This document shows, one piece after another, positions 1 through 7,925 of a stretch of 28,059 nucleotides of DNA. The notes under the pieces are model-generated. The model saw only the letters and a program-made list of their open reading frames with translations. It did not search any database and had not been told where the DNA came from. This stretch comes from a virus, in the IMG/VR virus record IMGVR_UViG_3300048571_000063, positions 1 to 28,059 of that record; one strand, 5' to 3'. The position numbers and the translations under genes were made by a program. How positions within the stretch are numbered: position 1 is the stretch's first letter; the number at the start of each line of letters is the position of its first letter.

Positions 1-313
1 GTTGCCAAATCAGCGGGATAATTGCAGACCACGCGACGGCGTAGTCTCGTGCGGATAGGTCGTCAATCGTGATGTAGTGGCGGGTGACAATGCCCGCGAT
101 ATGACAAAGACCTACGCCCAAAATCAGGCTTGTGAGCGCCTGCGCAATTGCCAGCGACCGCGCCATGGGCGGCTCAGTCTTGATGACAGCATGGATAGAG
201 ACGGCCGATGCCAACAGTACAATCGTAATCGCCTGCGCCGGTGTATAGCCACCGGCCATCACTTGAGTGGCCGCAATGGCGACAGGGGCGACAATCAACA
301 GTGACTCACTCAT
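1..313 (-). CDS. Holin-like membrane protein (3' end cut by window edge)
   Basis: An open frame starts with ATG at 313 and runs off the left edge after 104 codons without a stop. The protein is strongly hydrophobic, with likely membrane helices near residues 5-20, 27-45 and 52-72 and the start of another near 90-104. The start overlaps the stop of the upstream hydrolase gene by 8 bp, and GGTGA precedes the ATG, so the two are translationally coupled. Placement directly after a tail fibre and a peptidase-like gene is typical of phage lysis cassettes, so a holin is the best guess. This is inference from topology and context; no family-specific motif is visible, and another inner-membrane protein is possible. 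Confidence 0.75.
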   Translation of the reverse strand, partial: MSESLLIVAPVAIAATQVMAGGYTPAQAITIVLLASAVSIHAVIKTEPPMARSLAIAQALTSLILGVGLCHIAGIVTRHYITIDDLSARDYAVAWSAIIPLIWQ

Positions 314-815
314 AGATCACCATTGGCATAGCTGCGCAAACTTCAGCGGGCGTTAGCATGTCATCAGGCTTAAATAACCACAGGCCGGCATCGCAATAAA
401 TCCGGCTCACAAACTGACTGCAAACCATGCGCTTTGCATCATCGCGCATCTTAAAACCGGTCAATAATCGCCACCCGATGCGGCCAAAGTCGGCGTTATC
501 GTAGTGTATTGCTGACTGCATAGCGCGGTCGATAGCGCAGGCCATGCGCACTTGATCGACGTCGTGAGCGCGTAGGATGCTGAATAGTTGGCGGTTGTTG
601 ACGTAGTGCGATAGCGGACGCTCGACGTTATACCGGCCGTCCATCTCAGCAACATGCAACCGACCACCCCGCCAAATCAGCACGCCGACGTGGGTAGCCC
701 GCGCCCATTTTGTCGCGCCGAATGTCTTTTGCGCCCACTGCGTCAACCGGTTGCCCGTGTTGACTGCGACTAAATCGCCATCTTGCAGTGTCGGCCTGAT
801 TGTCTTGTAGTCCAT
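306..815 (-). CDS. Permuted NlpC/P60 (YiiX-like) cysteine hydrolase
   Basis: This 169-aa protein has the layout of circularly permuted papain-like NlpC/P60 enzymes. GDLVAV lies near residue 13, THVGVLI has a candidate catalytic His42, HVAEMDG has Glu57, and MVCSQF has a candidate nucleophile Cys132. Members of this broad family cleave amide or ester bonds in peptidoglycan peptides or lipids. No signal peptide is seen. The ATG is preceded by GGGG at 7-bp spacing. It lies between the tail fibre and a holin-like gene, which suits a lysis or cell-wall role. Alternatively it could be a virion-borne hydrolase or act on host lipids; the substrate cannot be read from the sequence. Confidence 0.8.
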   Translation of the reverse strand: MDYKTIRPTLQDGDLVAVNTGNRLTQWAQKTFGATKWARATHVGVLIWRGGRLHVAEMDGRYNVERPLSHYVNNRQLFSILRAHDVDQVRMACAIDRAMQSAIHYDNADFGRIGWRLLTGFKMRDDAKRMVCSQFVSRIYCDAGLWLFKPDDMLTPAEVCAAMPMVIYE

Positions 816-842
816 GACTGCCCCAAGGTTTTGTATGTCCGA

Positions 843-861
843 TCAATTTACATCAAATTGA
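843..861. repeat. Perfect 7-bp inverted repeat in the fibre-hydrolase gap
   Basis: TCAATTT and AAATTGA are separated by 5 bp in the 60-bp gap between the tail-fibre gene and the hydrolase gene. The arms are AT-rich with no U-run, so this is not a normal terminator. It could be an operator, a weak RNA hairpin or chance. Confidence 0.4.
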
Positions 862-875
862 CGGAACGCGACAGG

Positions 876-1895
876 CTAGGCGGTGCGTCTCCAAACTGCG
901 TGTACGTAATAAGGCTGCGTGATATTCATGGGTTGCGAATTACCGGCCGGTTTGAGTGCTGACAACTGCATAAACAGCGTCGTGCCTGTGCCGTTTGTGC
1001 CCAGCGCCAACTCATCATCACCAGTCCGGTTAAATGTCGCTGTTGTTTGCGCAACAAAATTCGGATCATTTTCAATATCTGGAAAATGAGCGGACAGTTT
1101 ATTAAACCGAGGATCAGTGGTGTGATTGTGCTGCGCCAACTCAGATTCGGTCTGTACGTGTCTAAACTCGCCTGACCGGTCGGCTATATTAAAAGTCAGC
1201 GTGTCTCGACCGTCGGTCGTTGTGCCCATACCAATACCAACTCGACCACTAGCCGCCACATCTAATGTCCAAACGCCACGGATTCGCCCTGTTGGGTTTA
1301 CTCCGTCATATGATATATAGCGACCAACACCAACCGGATATAATGTATCAAACTGTGCATTCAAGGCCGCCTGAATCAATCCATCAAAATATGATTGGGG
1401 CGGGGTCACTAATATAAATCGGGCGTTAGGTTGATCATATTTGATTTGATACGACAGGCTGGCATGTAAGACGGTTGTAGCGTCCAATACTGCACCCTGC
1501 CACAGCAACGGATACGGCACGCCATTCAGCGTGATAAATACCGCACCCGTAGTCGTACTGTTGCACTCAAAACTCAATAATGCACCGTCTAACAATACGT
1601 TAGCAGGCAACACAAGGGAGCCACGCACTGCCAGCACTTTGGTATTGCCACCCGACACGATGACACTGGGCGCAACTGTTGAGTGGATAAATGCGGCCTT
1701 GGCGGTCTGTTGGTTATCATCAGCAACAAGGGTCTGTAATGCCTGACCGCTTGCTTCAATCAGCCGTTTATTTTCACCATAAACATTATTAAAAAACTGA
1801 TTAGTCGGGCGGGTTAATTCGCCACTGTTGCCCTCCGGAATATTGCCGTTGTTGGCAATAAACGGGGCATTCCCAGTCCCAAAGCGTTTCATCAT
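876..1895 (-). CDS. Tail fibre / receptor-binding protein
   Basis: A 339-aa protein in the usual tail-fibre position after the gp48-like gene. The N-terminal part (about 1-75) is polar and may attach to the baseplate. The middle is rich in small and beta-forming residues. Near 185-200 there is a segment ending in LYPVGVGRYIS, then a QHNHTT histidine motif, and the C-terminus ends PYYVHAVWRRTA. That ending resembles the final strand of many phage collar-like fibre tips, where H-x-H motifs can bind metal along a trimer axis. The start is ATGATG overlapping the upstream TGA. No chaperone gene follows it in the window. Host specificity would reside in the C-terminal half. Confidence 0.85.
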   Translation of the reverse strand: MMKRFGTGNAPFIANNGNIPEGNSGELTRPTNQFFNNVYGENKRLIEASGQALQTLVADDNQQTAKAAFIHSTVAPSVIVSGGNTKVLAVRGSLVLPANVLLDGALLSFECNSTTTGAVFITLNGVPYPLLWQGAVLDATTVLHASLSYQIKYDQPNARFILVTPPQSYFDGLIQAALNAQFDTLYPVGVGRYISYDGVNPTGRIRGVWTLDVAASGRVGIGMGTTTDGRDTLTFNIADRSGEFRHVQTESELAQHNHTTDPRFNKLSAHFPDIENDPNFVAQTTATFNRTGDDELALGTNGTGTTLFMQLSALKPAGNSQPMNITQPYYVHAVWRRTA

Positions 1896-2575
1896 GCACC
1901 CCCAGCCGACGTGTACAGATCGGCACTATAATAAACATTGGCAATCACGTTGCATGGTTTAATGCGGTTAATAATACATTCAACGATTGTCGGCGGCGCT
2001 AGGCCATCAAAAATGCTTGTGTCATTAAACAGCGCAGACCCATCAAAATCGGCGGTATTATCAAAATCAACAAACACATCAATCTCAAAACGCCCGTCAT
2101 CGTAAAACGGATTAAGCGGGTTAGATCGTGGCATGACCACCGCATTATAACCACTCAAAAAATACACCAAATCCTGAATCTGTTGCGCAGTGACAATCGG
2201 GCTATTTTGCAACCGCAACATGACTAAATCGCGCCGCTCTTGCAATGTCAGCACGCGATTAACAATGCAGGCATCAGGCAGGCCAACCGACTGCTCCCAC
2301 GTCTCGATTAAGTCGGTCGTGGTGCGTGGATCAAATTCGGTTTTGATATATGCAAAATAGGCCAGTACCGCCGCATACATTGCCCCAATCGCACTGGCTA
2401 CCGCGTGATTAGGCGTGCCGGTGACGTGGTACGCGTCCCAGTGCCGACCCCGTGGCAAGTGGTCAGCAAAGATACGGTGAGCGGCTTCAAGGGCTGTGGG
2501 GTCGCTGTACGGCAACGCCACGGACGGCACAAACGAGCCGTCTAGGTTGTACTGTGTCAGCAGTGTAGCAAGCAT
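1892..2575 (-). CDS. Mu gp48-like baseplate protein (DUF2313)
   Basis: This 227-aa protein matches the Mu gp48 / YmfQ (DUF2313) layout. LPRGRHWDAY lies near residues 40-49, a helical region follows, TDLIETWEQSVGLPDAC sits near the middle, and then LQERRDLVMLRL. In Mu-like phages this protein sits at the baseplate periphery next to the fibre. The order J-like, gp48-like, fibre is kept, except that two extra genes lie between the gp47-like gene and this one. The ATG follows AAGGGG. Its end overlaps the fibre start (ATGATG), indicating coupled translation. Confidence 0.9.
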   Translation of the reverse strand: MLATLLTQYNLDGSFVPSVALPYSDPTALEAAHRIFADHLPRGRHWDAYHVTGTPNHAVASAIGAMYAAVLAYFAYIKTEFDPRTTTDLIETWEQSVGLPDACIVNRVLTLQERRDLVMLRLQNSPIVTAQQIQDLVYFLSGYNAVVMPRSNPLNPFYDDGRFEIDVFVDFDNTADFDGSALFNDTSIFDGLAPPTIVECIINRIKPCNVIANVYYSADLYTSAGGA

Positions 2576-2584
2576 GACCGCCCC

Positions 2585-2869
2585 TTAACTCAGGTTATGA
2601 CTAACCATGGCGTACAATTCCGCGCCGGTTGTCGGCCGTTGCTCGCCCACAAAACGGACGGGCATGGATCCGGTCGGCGCACCGGTGATCGATAGCATAA
2701 AGGTTTGACCGTCGCTTGCACGCACAGACACCGACTGATCGGCATTTAGCACGACAGCATAAAAAGAGTCCTTGCGCCACTTCGACCGGACAATGCCGGA
2801 AAATGCAGCCAAGTCATTAAAAACAAATTCAAAACTGTCTTGGAAGATCAGGATATCTAGACCAGTCAT
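2585..2869 (-). CDS. Small protein inserted in the baseplate operon
   Basis: A 94-aa protein I do not recognise. The sequence alternates hydrophobic and polar residues (DILIFQDSFEFVFNDLAAF near the N-terminus, SVSVRASDGQTFMLSITG in the middle), suggesting a small beta-rich fold. No signal peptide or membrane helix is seen. It lies two bases before the end of the repeat-rich gene and ten bases after the gp48-like start, an unusual place in Mu-type baseplate operons. A minor baseplate or fibre-attachment protein is plausible from context only. It ends in MVSHNLS. Confidence 0.75.
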   Translation of the reverse strand: MTGLDILIFQDSFEFVFNDLAAFSGIVRSKWRKDSFYAVVLNADQSVSVRASDGQTFMLSITGAPTGSMPVRFVGEQRPTTGAELYAMVSHNLS

Positions 2870-2870
2870 G

Positions 2871-4490
2871 CTACACGCTCCTTAATTCGCCCGATACCAA
2901 AATGCCGATTTGCCCCGCGCCCGTAACCGTCGCCGCCCAAAATTGTACCTGCATTCCGGCGGCAAAGGGCGCGGCCGGAATAGGCGAATCAAACGGGATT
3001 GCGTTATTAAGTGGCATATCAAACTCGATAACTTGTATTGCTGTCGGGGATGATCGTGTCCGTAGCTGTACTATGCTACCGGCGGTCGGGGTGATCCGGT
3101 AGCTTGTCAGCATCAAGACCTTGCCGGTCGGCACCGTATAAATGGCCTGCTGTGCGTTATTTTTACCGATGACTACAGTGGACAAGATATTTAGCGGGAC
3201 ACCGGCGGTCAGGATGCCATAGCCCACATAAATCACGCCTTGGTTACTGCCCAACGTGCCAGCCGTCAGCACCCGAATATTGTTGATTGCATAACCGTCC
3301 GTTGTCACTGTGACAGCAGTCAGCCCGTTGAGCGTAAAGACCGCCGACACTTCAACGCCATCACTAAACCGAATGTAGGTCACAAGCACTGTCCGCGCAC
3401 CTGTACCGGCCGCTGTATCTAAGCCACTGGCTGACGACAATGTCAGTGTCTGCGCCACTGTCACGACCGGATAAGTCGCGCCCGATTGCGCCCACACTGG
3501 CTCTTGAGCGGGTGTTAACGCGGCATTGTAGCCACGAATCGAGTGCGGTGCTGCCCCCGGAATCAAGCCTTGCGATACTGCAAAACCATAGTCTCGGGTG
3601 ATGATTGGCGACTGATCGGATGCCATCACAACCGGCTGACTTGCGGCCATGGCTTTTTGGCCGACCGTCGGAATCTTGCTGTCAAGGCTGGCAAGGCTGG
3701 CGTTTCCGGTTGTTTGAGCGGCCGCTGTTGCCGCGCCCGTGGGCAGTGTGATTGCGCCGGTAATGCTGCCAATTGTGGTGACCGCCGCAAGGGTACTGGC
3801 CGGTTTTAGCAGTGTATTTAGCGTGCTATCCAGACCTAGGCCACCGGTCGTACCGACGTTAGCAGTGACAGTGCCGCCGACCGGAATAGCTGTACCACCG
3901 GCCACGCCCTGCACCGACAAAACATCAGCCGACGCCGCGCCAGCCGTGCCGATAGCCGGTTGTTTGGCGGCTGTGGCTGCGCCGGTCGGCAATGGCAGGG
4001 ATGCAGCACTAACAGGCTGAGTCACACCGCTACCGTCAGTCGGCACGCGGCCGCTGACCAATGCGGGCGCTTTGCTGTCAAGGCTTGCCAAGCTCGCATT
4101 GCCAGCGGTTTGCAGGGCGGCGGTTGCAGCACCGGCTAGCGATACGGGGACAGGAGTGGCACGCAACTGATCATCTGTCAGCCCTTGCAACAGGCCGGTA
4201 TCGACTTCAAGGCCGTCAAGTTTTTGATCGATACTATTGAGCAGGTCATTACCGGCCGTCTGTAATGCGGTCGTCGCAATGCCAGCGGGCAGGGTCGCGA
4301 TTGATACGGGCGTGACCCCAACCGGCCTAACCGAGACCGCGCCGTCAAGGATGGTCAGGCGCTCGTCGGGGTCGTCTTGGTCGCCAATAACCACAACTTG
4401 GCGGTGGACAAGGCCAGCGCCGGTCGTGACGGTTACTGTCTCAAGCTCCTTGGCCTGCTGTGGTACTGTGACGCTATTTTCAATCGGCAT
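2871..4490 (-). CDS. Repeat-rich structural protein, probable baseplate/tail appendage
   Basis: A 539-aa Ala/Thr/Gly/Val-rich protein. Residues 70-275 carry a degenerate repeat of the form ATxALQTAGNxxLxSLDxK at about 72-90, 121-140 and 253-272, with a related GAATAAKQPAIGTAG block at 170-184. Such repeats occur in phage structural proteins. The region beyond about 300 is beta-rich and lacks the repeat, like an independent head domain. The start follows GGAG at the end of the gp47-like gene. Its position between gp47-like and gp48-like genes suggests a peripheral baseplate spike or secondary fibre. No enzymatic motif is visible. This function is inferred from composition and position. Confidence 0.85.
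   Translation of the reverse strand: MPIENSVTVPQQAKELETVTVTTGAGLVHRQVVVIGDQDDPDERLTILDGAVSVRPVGVTPVSIATLPAGIATTALQTAGNDLLNSIDQKLDGLEVDTGLLQGLTDDQLRATPVPVSLAGAATAALQTAGNASLASLDSKAPALVSGRVPTDGSGVTQPVSAASLPLPTGAATAAKQPAIGTAGAASADVLSVQGVAGGTAIPVGGTVTANVGTTGGLGLDSTLNTLLKPASTLAAVTTIGSITGAITLPTGAATAAAQTTGNASLASLDSKIPTVGQKAMAASQPVVMASDQSPIITRDYGFAVSQGLIPGAAPHSIRGYNAALTPAQEPVWAQSGATYPVVTVAQTLTLSSASGLDTAAGTGARTVLVTYIRFSDGVEVSAVFTLNGLTAVTVTTDGYAINNIRVLTAGTLGSNQGVIYVGYGILTAGVPLNILSTVVIGKNNAQQAIYTVPTGKVLMLTSYRITPTAGSIVQLRTRSSPTAIQVIEFDMPLNNAIPFDSPIPAAPFAAGMQVQFWAATVTGAGQIGILVSGELRSV
3300..4290 (-). repeat. Degenerate protein-level repeats within the appendage gene
   Basis: The coding DNA contains diverged copies around 3665-3740 and 4065-4140 that share the core CTGTCAAGGCT on the plus strand, plus weaker copies near 3960 and 4250. 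They encode the ALQTAGNASLASLDSK-type unit. Coordinates are approximate because the units are imperfect. Confidence 0.55.
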
Positions 4491-4494
4491 TGCA

Positions 4495-5817
4495 TTAACT
4501 CCAAGTCACGCCGTCAAATACAGTTAATGTCCCGCTTGCCGCCGGTACACTCGCGTTTGATAATACAAAAGATTCTGGCCGTGCGCCTGTTGCATCCCGC
4601 GCAAAGGCAATGACGGCACGCATTTGGTCGGTCGTGAATGCAGATTCAAAGCCAATAAAGTCAGCGATATAGCCTCGTAAGGCCGACTCAATAGCCAAGC
4701 GCATTTGTGGGGTATCCGGCACTAGATTACTAATGCCGATATTTAATCGTAATTCAATCGGAGAAAATACAAATAGGTCGGACGGGTCGGTATTCGCGGG
4801 CAAAATACCGTAGTCGATAATGGATTGTTTGGTCGTGTTTATATTGCCGACATTGGGGTAAATATTGGGGTCAGCGTCGCGCACAAAATACACGCACACT
4901 TGACCGGCCTGTGGCTTATATCCCGCCACACCCTCAGTCCCGCCGGTGATACCGGCCTTGGGTGATACGACCCATGCACGCGTATTGCCAGCCACACGCA
5001 GGGCGGCAAGCTCGACTTGATCGGCGGTAAATACGCCTTCTAGCAGCCCGCGCAATTTGATGATTCTGGCGGCATAAGCATCGTTTGATTCGGCGTCCGC
5101 CGCACCGGTCAGGCCAGCGTAGTCAGTAAACGCCGCAAACGATCCGGACAGTTGCACCGACCCTAGCACGTTAAACCCTACGCCTAGGCTCGTGGTTTGC
5201 GCAGGCACTAACGCGCTATTGCTCGACACCCTGCCGACGCCAAAACCATACACGCCTTGATCGGTAATGCCGATTGTAAAGGCCGTTTGAGTGACTCCGG
5301 TGATGGTGCGCAGACCCTCGACCAACTCGCCACCGCTATCAATCGCGATCAGCACAGTGCCGCCGACCGGTAGGCCATGCTCACCCGCGCACTGAATCGT
5401 TGCAATGCCTGCGCCCGTGGTCACAAAGTCCACCGGTGTGGTGCGACCGGTAATTGTGGCCGCTGTGGTTGTCTGTATGCCGGTTGCGTCAAACGTAAAT
5501 TTAGTGCCGAGTGGCACGGCCTGCCCGACCTCGCCATAAATACACAGCTTGCCGGTCGCCCCACTTGCAGCGATTCGGGGTGACGATACTAGGCCGCCAT
5601 GGTAGTCATCAAGCGCCGTCCCGCTGGCCGTTTGCGGAAAGCCATCACGTAAAATATCCTCAGCAATCAACGTGACGGGATGGATTCCGTAGGCCGCCGA
5701 CCGAATCAGGTTAATAATGTGTGAGCCATAAACGCTGGCATCAAGCGACGGATCAAGCGCCTTTAATCGCTCAACGGCCTGCTTCTCAAGGTCAGATATT
5801 GTGAGTGTGCGCATCAT
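4495..5817 (-). CDS. Baseplate J-like protein (Mu gp47 family)
   Basis: At 440 aa this has the gpJ/gp47 baseplate wedge layout. The N-terminal helical segment includes ASVYGSHIINLIRSAAYG, the next part reads GFPQTASGTALDDYHG, and a beta-rich middle domain follows. The C-terminal helical part reads ESNDAYAARIIKLRG, then the NTRAWVV region. The family forms the wedge that triggers sheath contraction. The start is ATGATG overlapping the upstream TGA. It follows the gp46-like gene directly, as in Mu. An HGLPVGGTVLIAI segment in the middle is a short beta motif common in phage structural proteins. Confidence 0.93.
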   Translation of the reverse strand: MMRTLTISDLEKQAVERLKALDPSLDASVYGSHIINLIRSAAYGIHPVTLIAEDILRDGFPQTASGTALDDYHGGLVSSPRIAASGATGKLCIYGEVGQAVPLGTKFTFDATGIQTTTAATITGRTTPVDFVTTGAGIATIQCAGEHGLPVGGTVLIAIDSGGELVEGLRTITGVTQTAFTIGITDQGVYGFGVGRVSSNSALVPAQTTSLGVGFNVLGSVQLSGSFAAFTDYAGLTGAADAESNDAYAARIIKLRGLLEGVFTADQVELAALRVAGNTRAWVVSPKAGITGGTEGVAGYKPQAGQVCVYFVRDADPNIYPNVGNINTTKQSIIDYGILPANTDPSDLFVFSPIELRLNIGISNLVPDTPQMRLAIESALRGYIADFIGFESAFTTDQMRAVIAFARDATGARPESFVLSNASVPAASGTLTVFDGVTWS

Positions 5818-6263
5818 GCAATCCTTAGACTAAATGGGCGCGTTTTTGCCCACAGATAGCGATAGTCATACTTTACCCCATCGCGCCCAACGATTGCGAT
5901 ATTGTGCATAATCGTCTGCTGATTTGCTGACACCTTGCACACTACGCCACGGCTCACCCCGTCCTCGATCATCCAATCCAGCGACCGGCTTGCAAACTCT
6001 TTGGCCTTGCCGACGTAGGCAGTCGAGACGCGGGCGTTTTCGAGTGCGTGTAGTTTTCCGCCCAATTGCCGCCCAGAAAACACGTTGCCAAGCCACCCAC
6101 CGCGCCGGACGGGGTCGGGCATCTCAGACTCATCAAGTCGCGCATCTGTAAATAGGGACACTTGCAGGGCTGTTTCCATCCCGTCAACGCCGATCAGGTC
6201 GCCGTCCCGAATGGCAAGCACAATCAGGCCGTTATCGTCCATCGTAAAACTAAGATCCTGCAT
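5814..6263 (-). CDS. Mu gp46-like baseplate protein
   Basis: A 149-aa protein of the gp46 / GPW-gp25-like position and type. It has an early DGLIGVDGMETALQ-like turn (here GDLIGVDGMETALQVSLFTD), then DPVRRGGWLGNVF, and SRSLDWMIEDGVSRGVV. Family members are part of the baseplate inner ring near gpJ. I start at ATG 6263 because AGGAG lies at good spacing; upstream codons in frame fall inside the gp45-like gene. The 5' end overlaps that gene by 14 bp and the 3' end overlaps the gpJ-like start by 4 bp. Confidence 0.9.
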   Translation of the reverse strand: MQDLSFTMDDNGLIVLAIRDGDLIGVDGMETALQVSLFTDARLDESEMPDPVRRGGWLGNVFSGRQLGGKLHALENARVSTAYVGKAKEFASRSLDWMIEDGVSRGVVCKVSANQQTIMHNIAIVGRDGVKYDYRYLWAKTRPFSLRIA

Positions 6264-6717
6264 TTGGCACTCCTGTAACCAGTGGCACGCCGTCATCGGT
6301 GTAGGGGTGCGTATGTGTCTTGAGCGATACACCGGCCGCAATCACGTCGACAGATGCAGTGTGTGTGCCGGTCTGGACGGTGTCACCCTCATGCACAATG
6401 CGGCCTTTAATAAAGATCGTGCCATCGGCTTTAAAGTGGATATAAGACCCGCTTGCATACACGCCGAACGCGCATTCACCCTCGGCTAGATCGGGCATCT
6501 GGCCGTGGTCGGGGTCGTCGGTTATCCCCACGCAGTTGGATGGGTCGCCGTTGAGGGGTAGCAGGACGGTTAGGGATTCGACAGGCGGTCGGGATATAAA
6601 GCCGTACATGCCAAGTTGCATAAATTGCAGGCCATCGCGCCCACCGCTCGACGCTTCGGACTCAGCCACACCCGTACCGTTTGATACCTCAACAATTGCC
6701 ACAGTATTAAAAGACAC
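6250..6717 (-). CDS. Mu gp45-like baseplate spike (gpV-like)
   Basis: This 155-aa protein resembles the Mu gp45 central spike. An N-terminal OB-like part (NTVAIVEVSNGTG, then GMYGFISRPPVES) is followed by a repetitive beta-helix-like region (YIHFKADGTIFIKGRIVHEGD) and a His-containing tip (KTHTHPYTDDGVPLVTG). The THTHP motif resembles the iron-binding H-x-H tip of phage spikes. The spike pierces the outer membrane, so its presence favours a Gram-negative host. The start is chosen at GTG 6717, with AAGGAG 7 bp upstream. The longer upstream reading would lie inside the gp44-like gene and is Arg/Pro-rich, so it is rejected. Confidence 0.9.
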   Translation of the reverse strand: MSFNTVAIVEVSNGTGVAESEASSGGRDGLQFMQLGMYGFISRPPVESLTVLLPLNGDPSNCVGITDDPDHGQMPDLAEGECAFGVYASGSYIHFKADGTIFIKGRIVHEGDTVQTGTHTASVDVIAAGVSLKTHTHPYTDDGVPLVTGVPNAGS

Positions 6718-7924
6718 TGCCACGCTCCTTGGTCGGTTTGGCCTTGCCAGTCTTAGGTTTTGCGACCTTCGGGGCTTTGGCGTATTCGATTTTATCCGGT
6801 TGTGGGTCAACGATTTGGTAGGCTTCGGGCGGGGCAAGACGTAACGATACTTTTGTTCCGCCGTCAATATCAAAGCTCACGTCAAAACCGGCAATGATCC
6901 ACCGCCCTTTTAAATTCCGCACATCGTCAATCAATTCTATCACGTCGCCCAATCGTAAAATCTTGCCACTGCGCGATTCAAAAAATGCAATCTCAGCGTT
7001 ATAGGTAAAGGCTTTAGCACGACGGCTATTCACTTCATCCCGCGCCCGTTTTGCGCAGTCCGCGTCGCTCATGACCTCCGACCCACGGATCTCAAGATAG
7101 CGCGTCTTGCGGGCATATAGGTCTGTGGCCTCGCCTAAAATATGCGTCCCGTCAGATACCCGCTTGCGTTTTGTACCGGTGACAGCAGCCGTGGGGGCGA
7201 CAAATACCGCATTCCCGTCGGTCGCCTTTTTCTTTGTATATTCGATATTTGCATACGATGCGGCCGTCTGACTCACGACACGGACGCGGCTATAAACTTG
7301 GCTCAAGTCGATTCGGTATTCGGCCTGCATGATGTTGGTCGCGTCTGGATCATTGCCTAAATAGCATAGGCGTAGGTCACTTTTTTGCTCACCCGCTCGC
7401 ATGATGCGCAGGTTACTATTTTCGTCGGCCACGAGCCACACTTGATGACGCGCGGCCAGCTTTGCTAAAAAACCCATAGCCTGCTCGCCTGCATCGGCAA
7501 TCTTTTGGTTTTTAACGCCCTGCGATCCTGCCCCGTCGCGCGTGGTGTCAGTAACTAAATAGGGTAGGCCAAGCGCCCCCATGACCTGTTGACACACGGA
7601 CAGCAGGCTAGGCGACCCTTTGGCGACCTTTGCCGCATCCGGTACGCTACTGTCTACCAAGTCACATAATTGGTCACGCCCCGACACTTCAACTGACCGG
7701 CCATCCATCCCGCCGGTCATGGCTAGGCCGTCAATCCATCCGGTCATGACGATTTGATCTTTATACATGATCTGGATTGCATCGCCTGCAAATACGCCGT
7801 CAGACGTAGGCGACCGGTCGGATGCAGTAAAACTAAAAGACCCGACGTTATTGGTAATATCCCGATTAAATCGGAATGATTTAAACAGATTATATTTTTG
7901 GCCGTTGATTAATACCGTCCACAT
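6707..7924 (-). CDS. Mu gp44-like baseplate hub (gpP/gpD family)
   Basis: A 405-aa hub protein. The start FKSFRFNRDITNNVGSF and the MTGWIDG segment, then EVSGRDQLCDLVDSS, match the N-terminal part of Mu gpP and T4 gp27-like hub proteins. The middle includes FLAKLAARHQVWLVADE, and the later part DEVNSRRAKAFTYNAEI is also typical. The last 30 residues are Lys/Pro-rich (KAPKVAKPKTGKAKPTKER), an unusual basic tail. The ATG follows AAGGAG at 8 bp. The hub joins the tube to the gp45-like spike encoded next, which it overlaps by 11 bp. Confidence 0.92.
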   Translation of the reverse strand: MWTVLINGQKYNLFKSFRFNRDITNNVGSFSFTASDRSPTSDGVFAGDAIQIMYKDQIVMTGWIDGLAMTGGMDGRSVEVSGRDQLCDLVDSSVPDAAKVAKGSPSLLSVCQQVMGALGLPYLVTDTTRDGAGSQGVKNQKIADAGEQAMGFLAKLAARHQVWLVADENSNLRIMRAGEQKSDLRLCYLGNDPDATNIMQAEYRIDLSQVYSRVRVVSQTAASYANIEYTKKKATDGNAVFVAPTAAVTGTKRKRVSDGTHILGEATDLYARKTRYLEIRGSEVMSDADCAKRARDEVNSRRAKAFTYNAEIAFFESRSGKILRLGDVIELIDDVRNLKGRWIIAGFDVSFDIDGGTKVSLRLAPPEAYQIVDPQPDKIEYAKAPKVAKPKTGKAKPTKERGSVF

Positions 7925-7925
7925 A

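Noticed and set aside
2130-2165. TATAAT on the minus strand inside the gp48-like gene (also near 7876, 17811 and 22993)
   Set aside because: None has a good -35 at 16-18 bp; they are inside genes and are likely chance matches.
6718-6873. Longer start of the gp45-like spike, giving 207 residues
   Set aside because: The extra 52 residues are Arg/Pro-rich, lie inside the hub gene in another frame, and AAGGAG points to the GTG at 6717.
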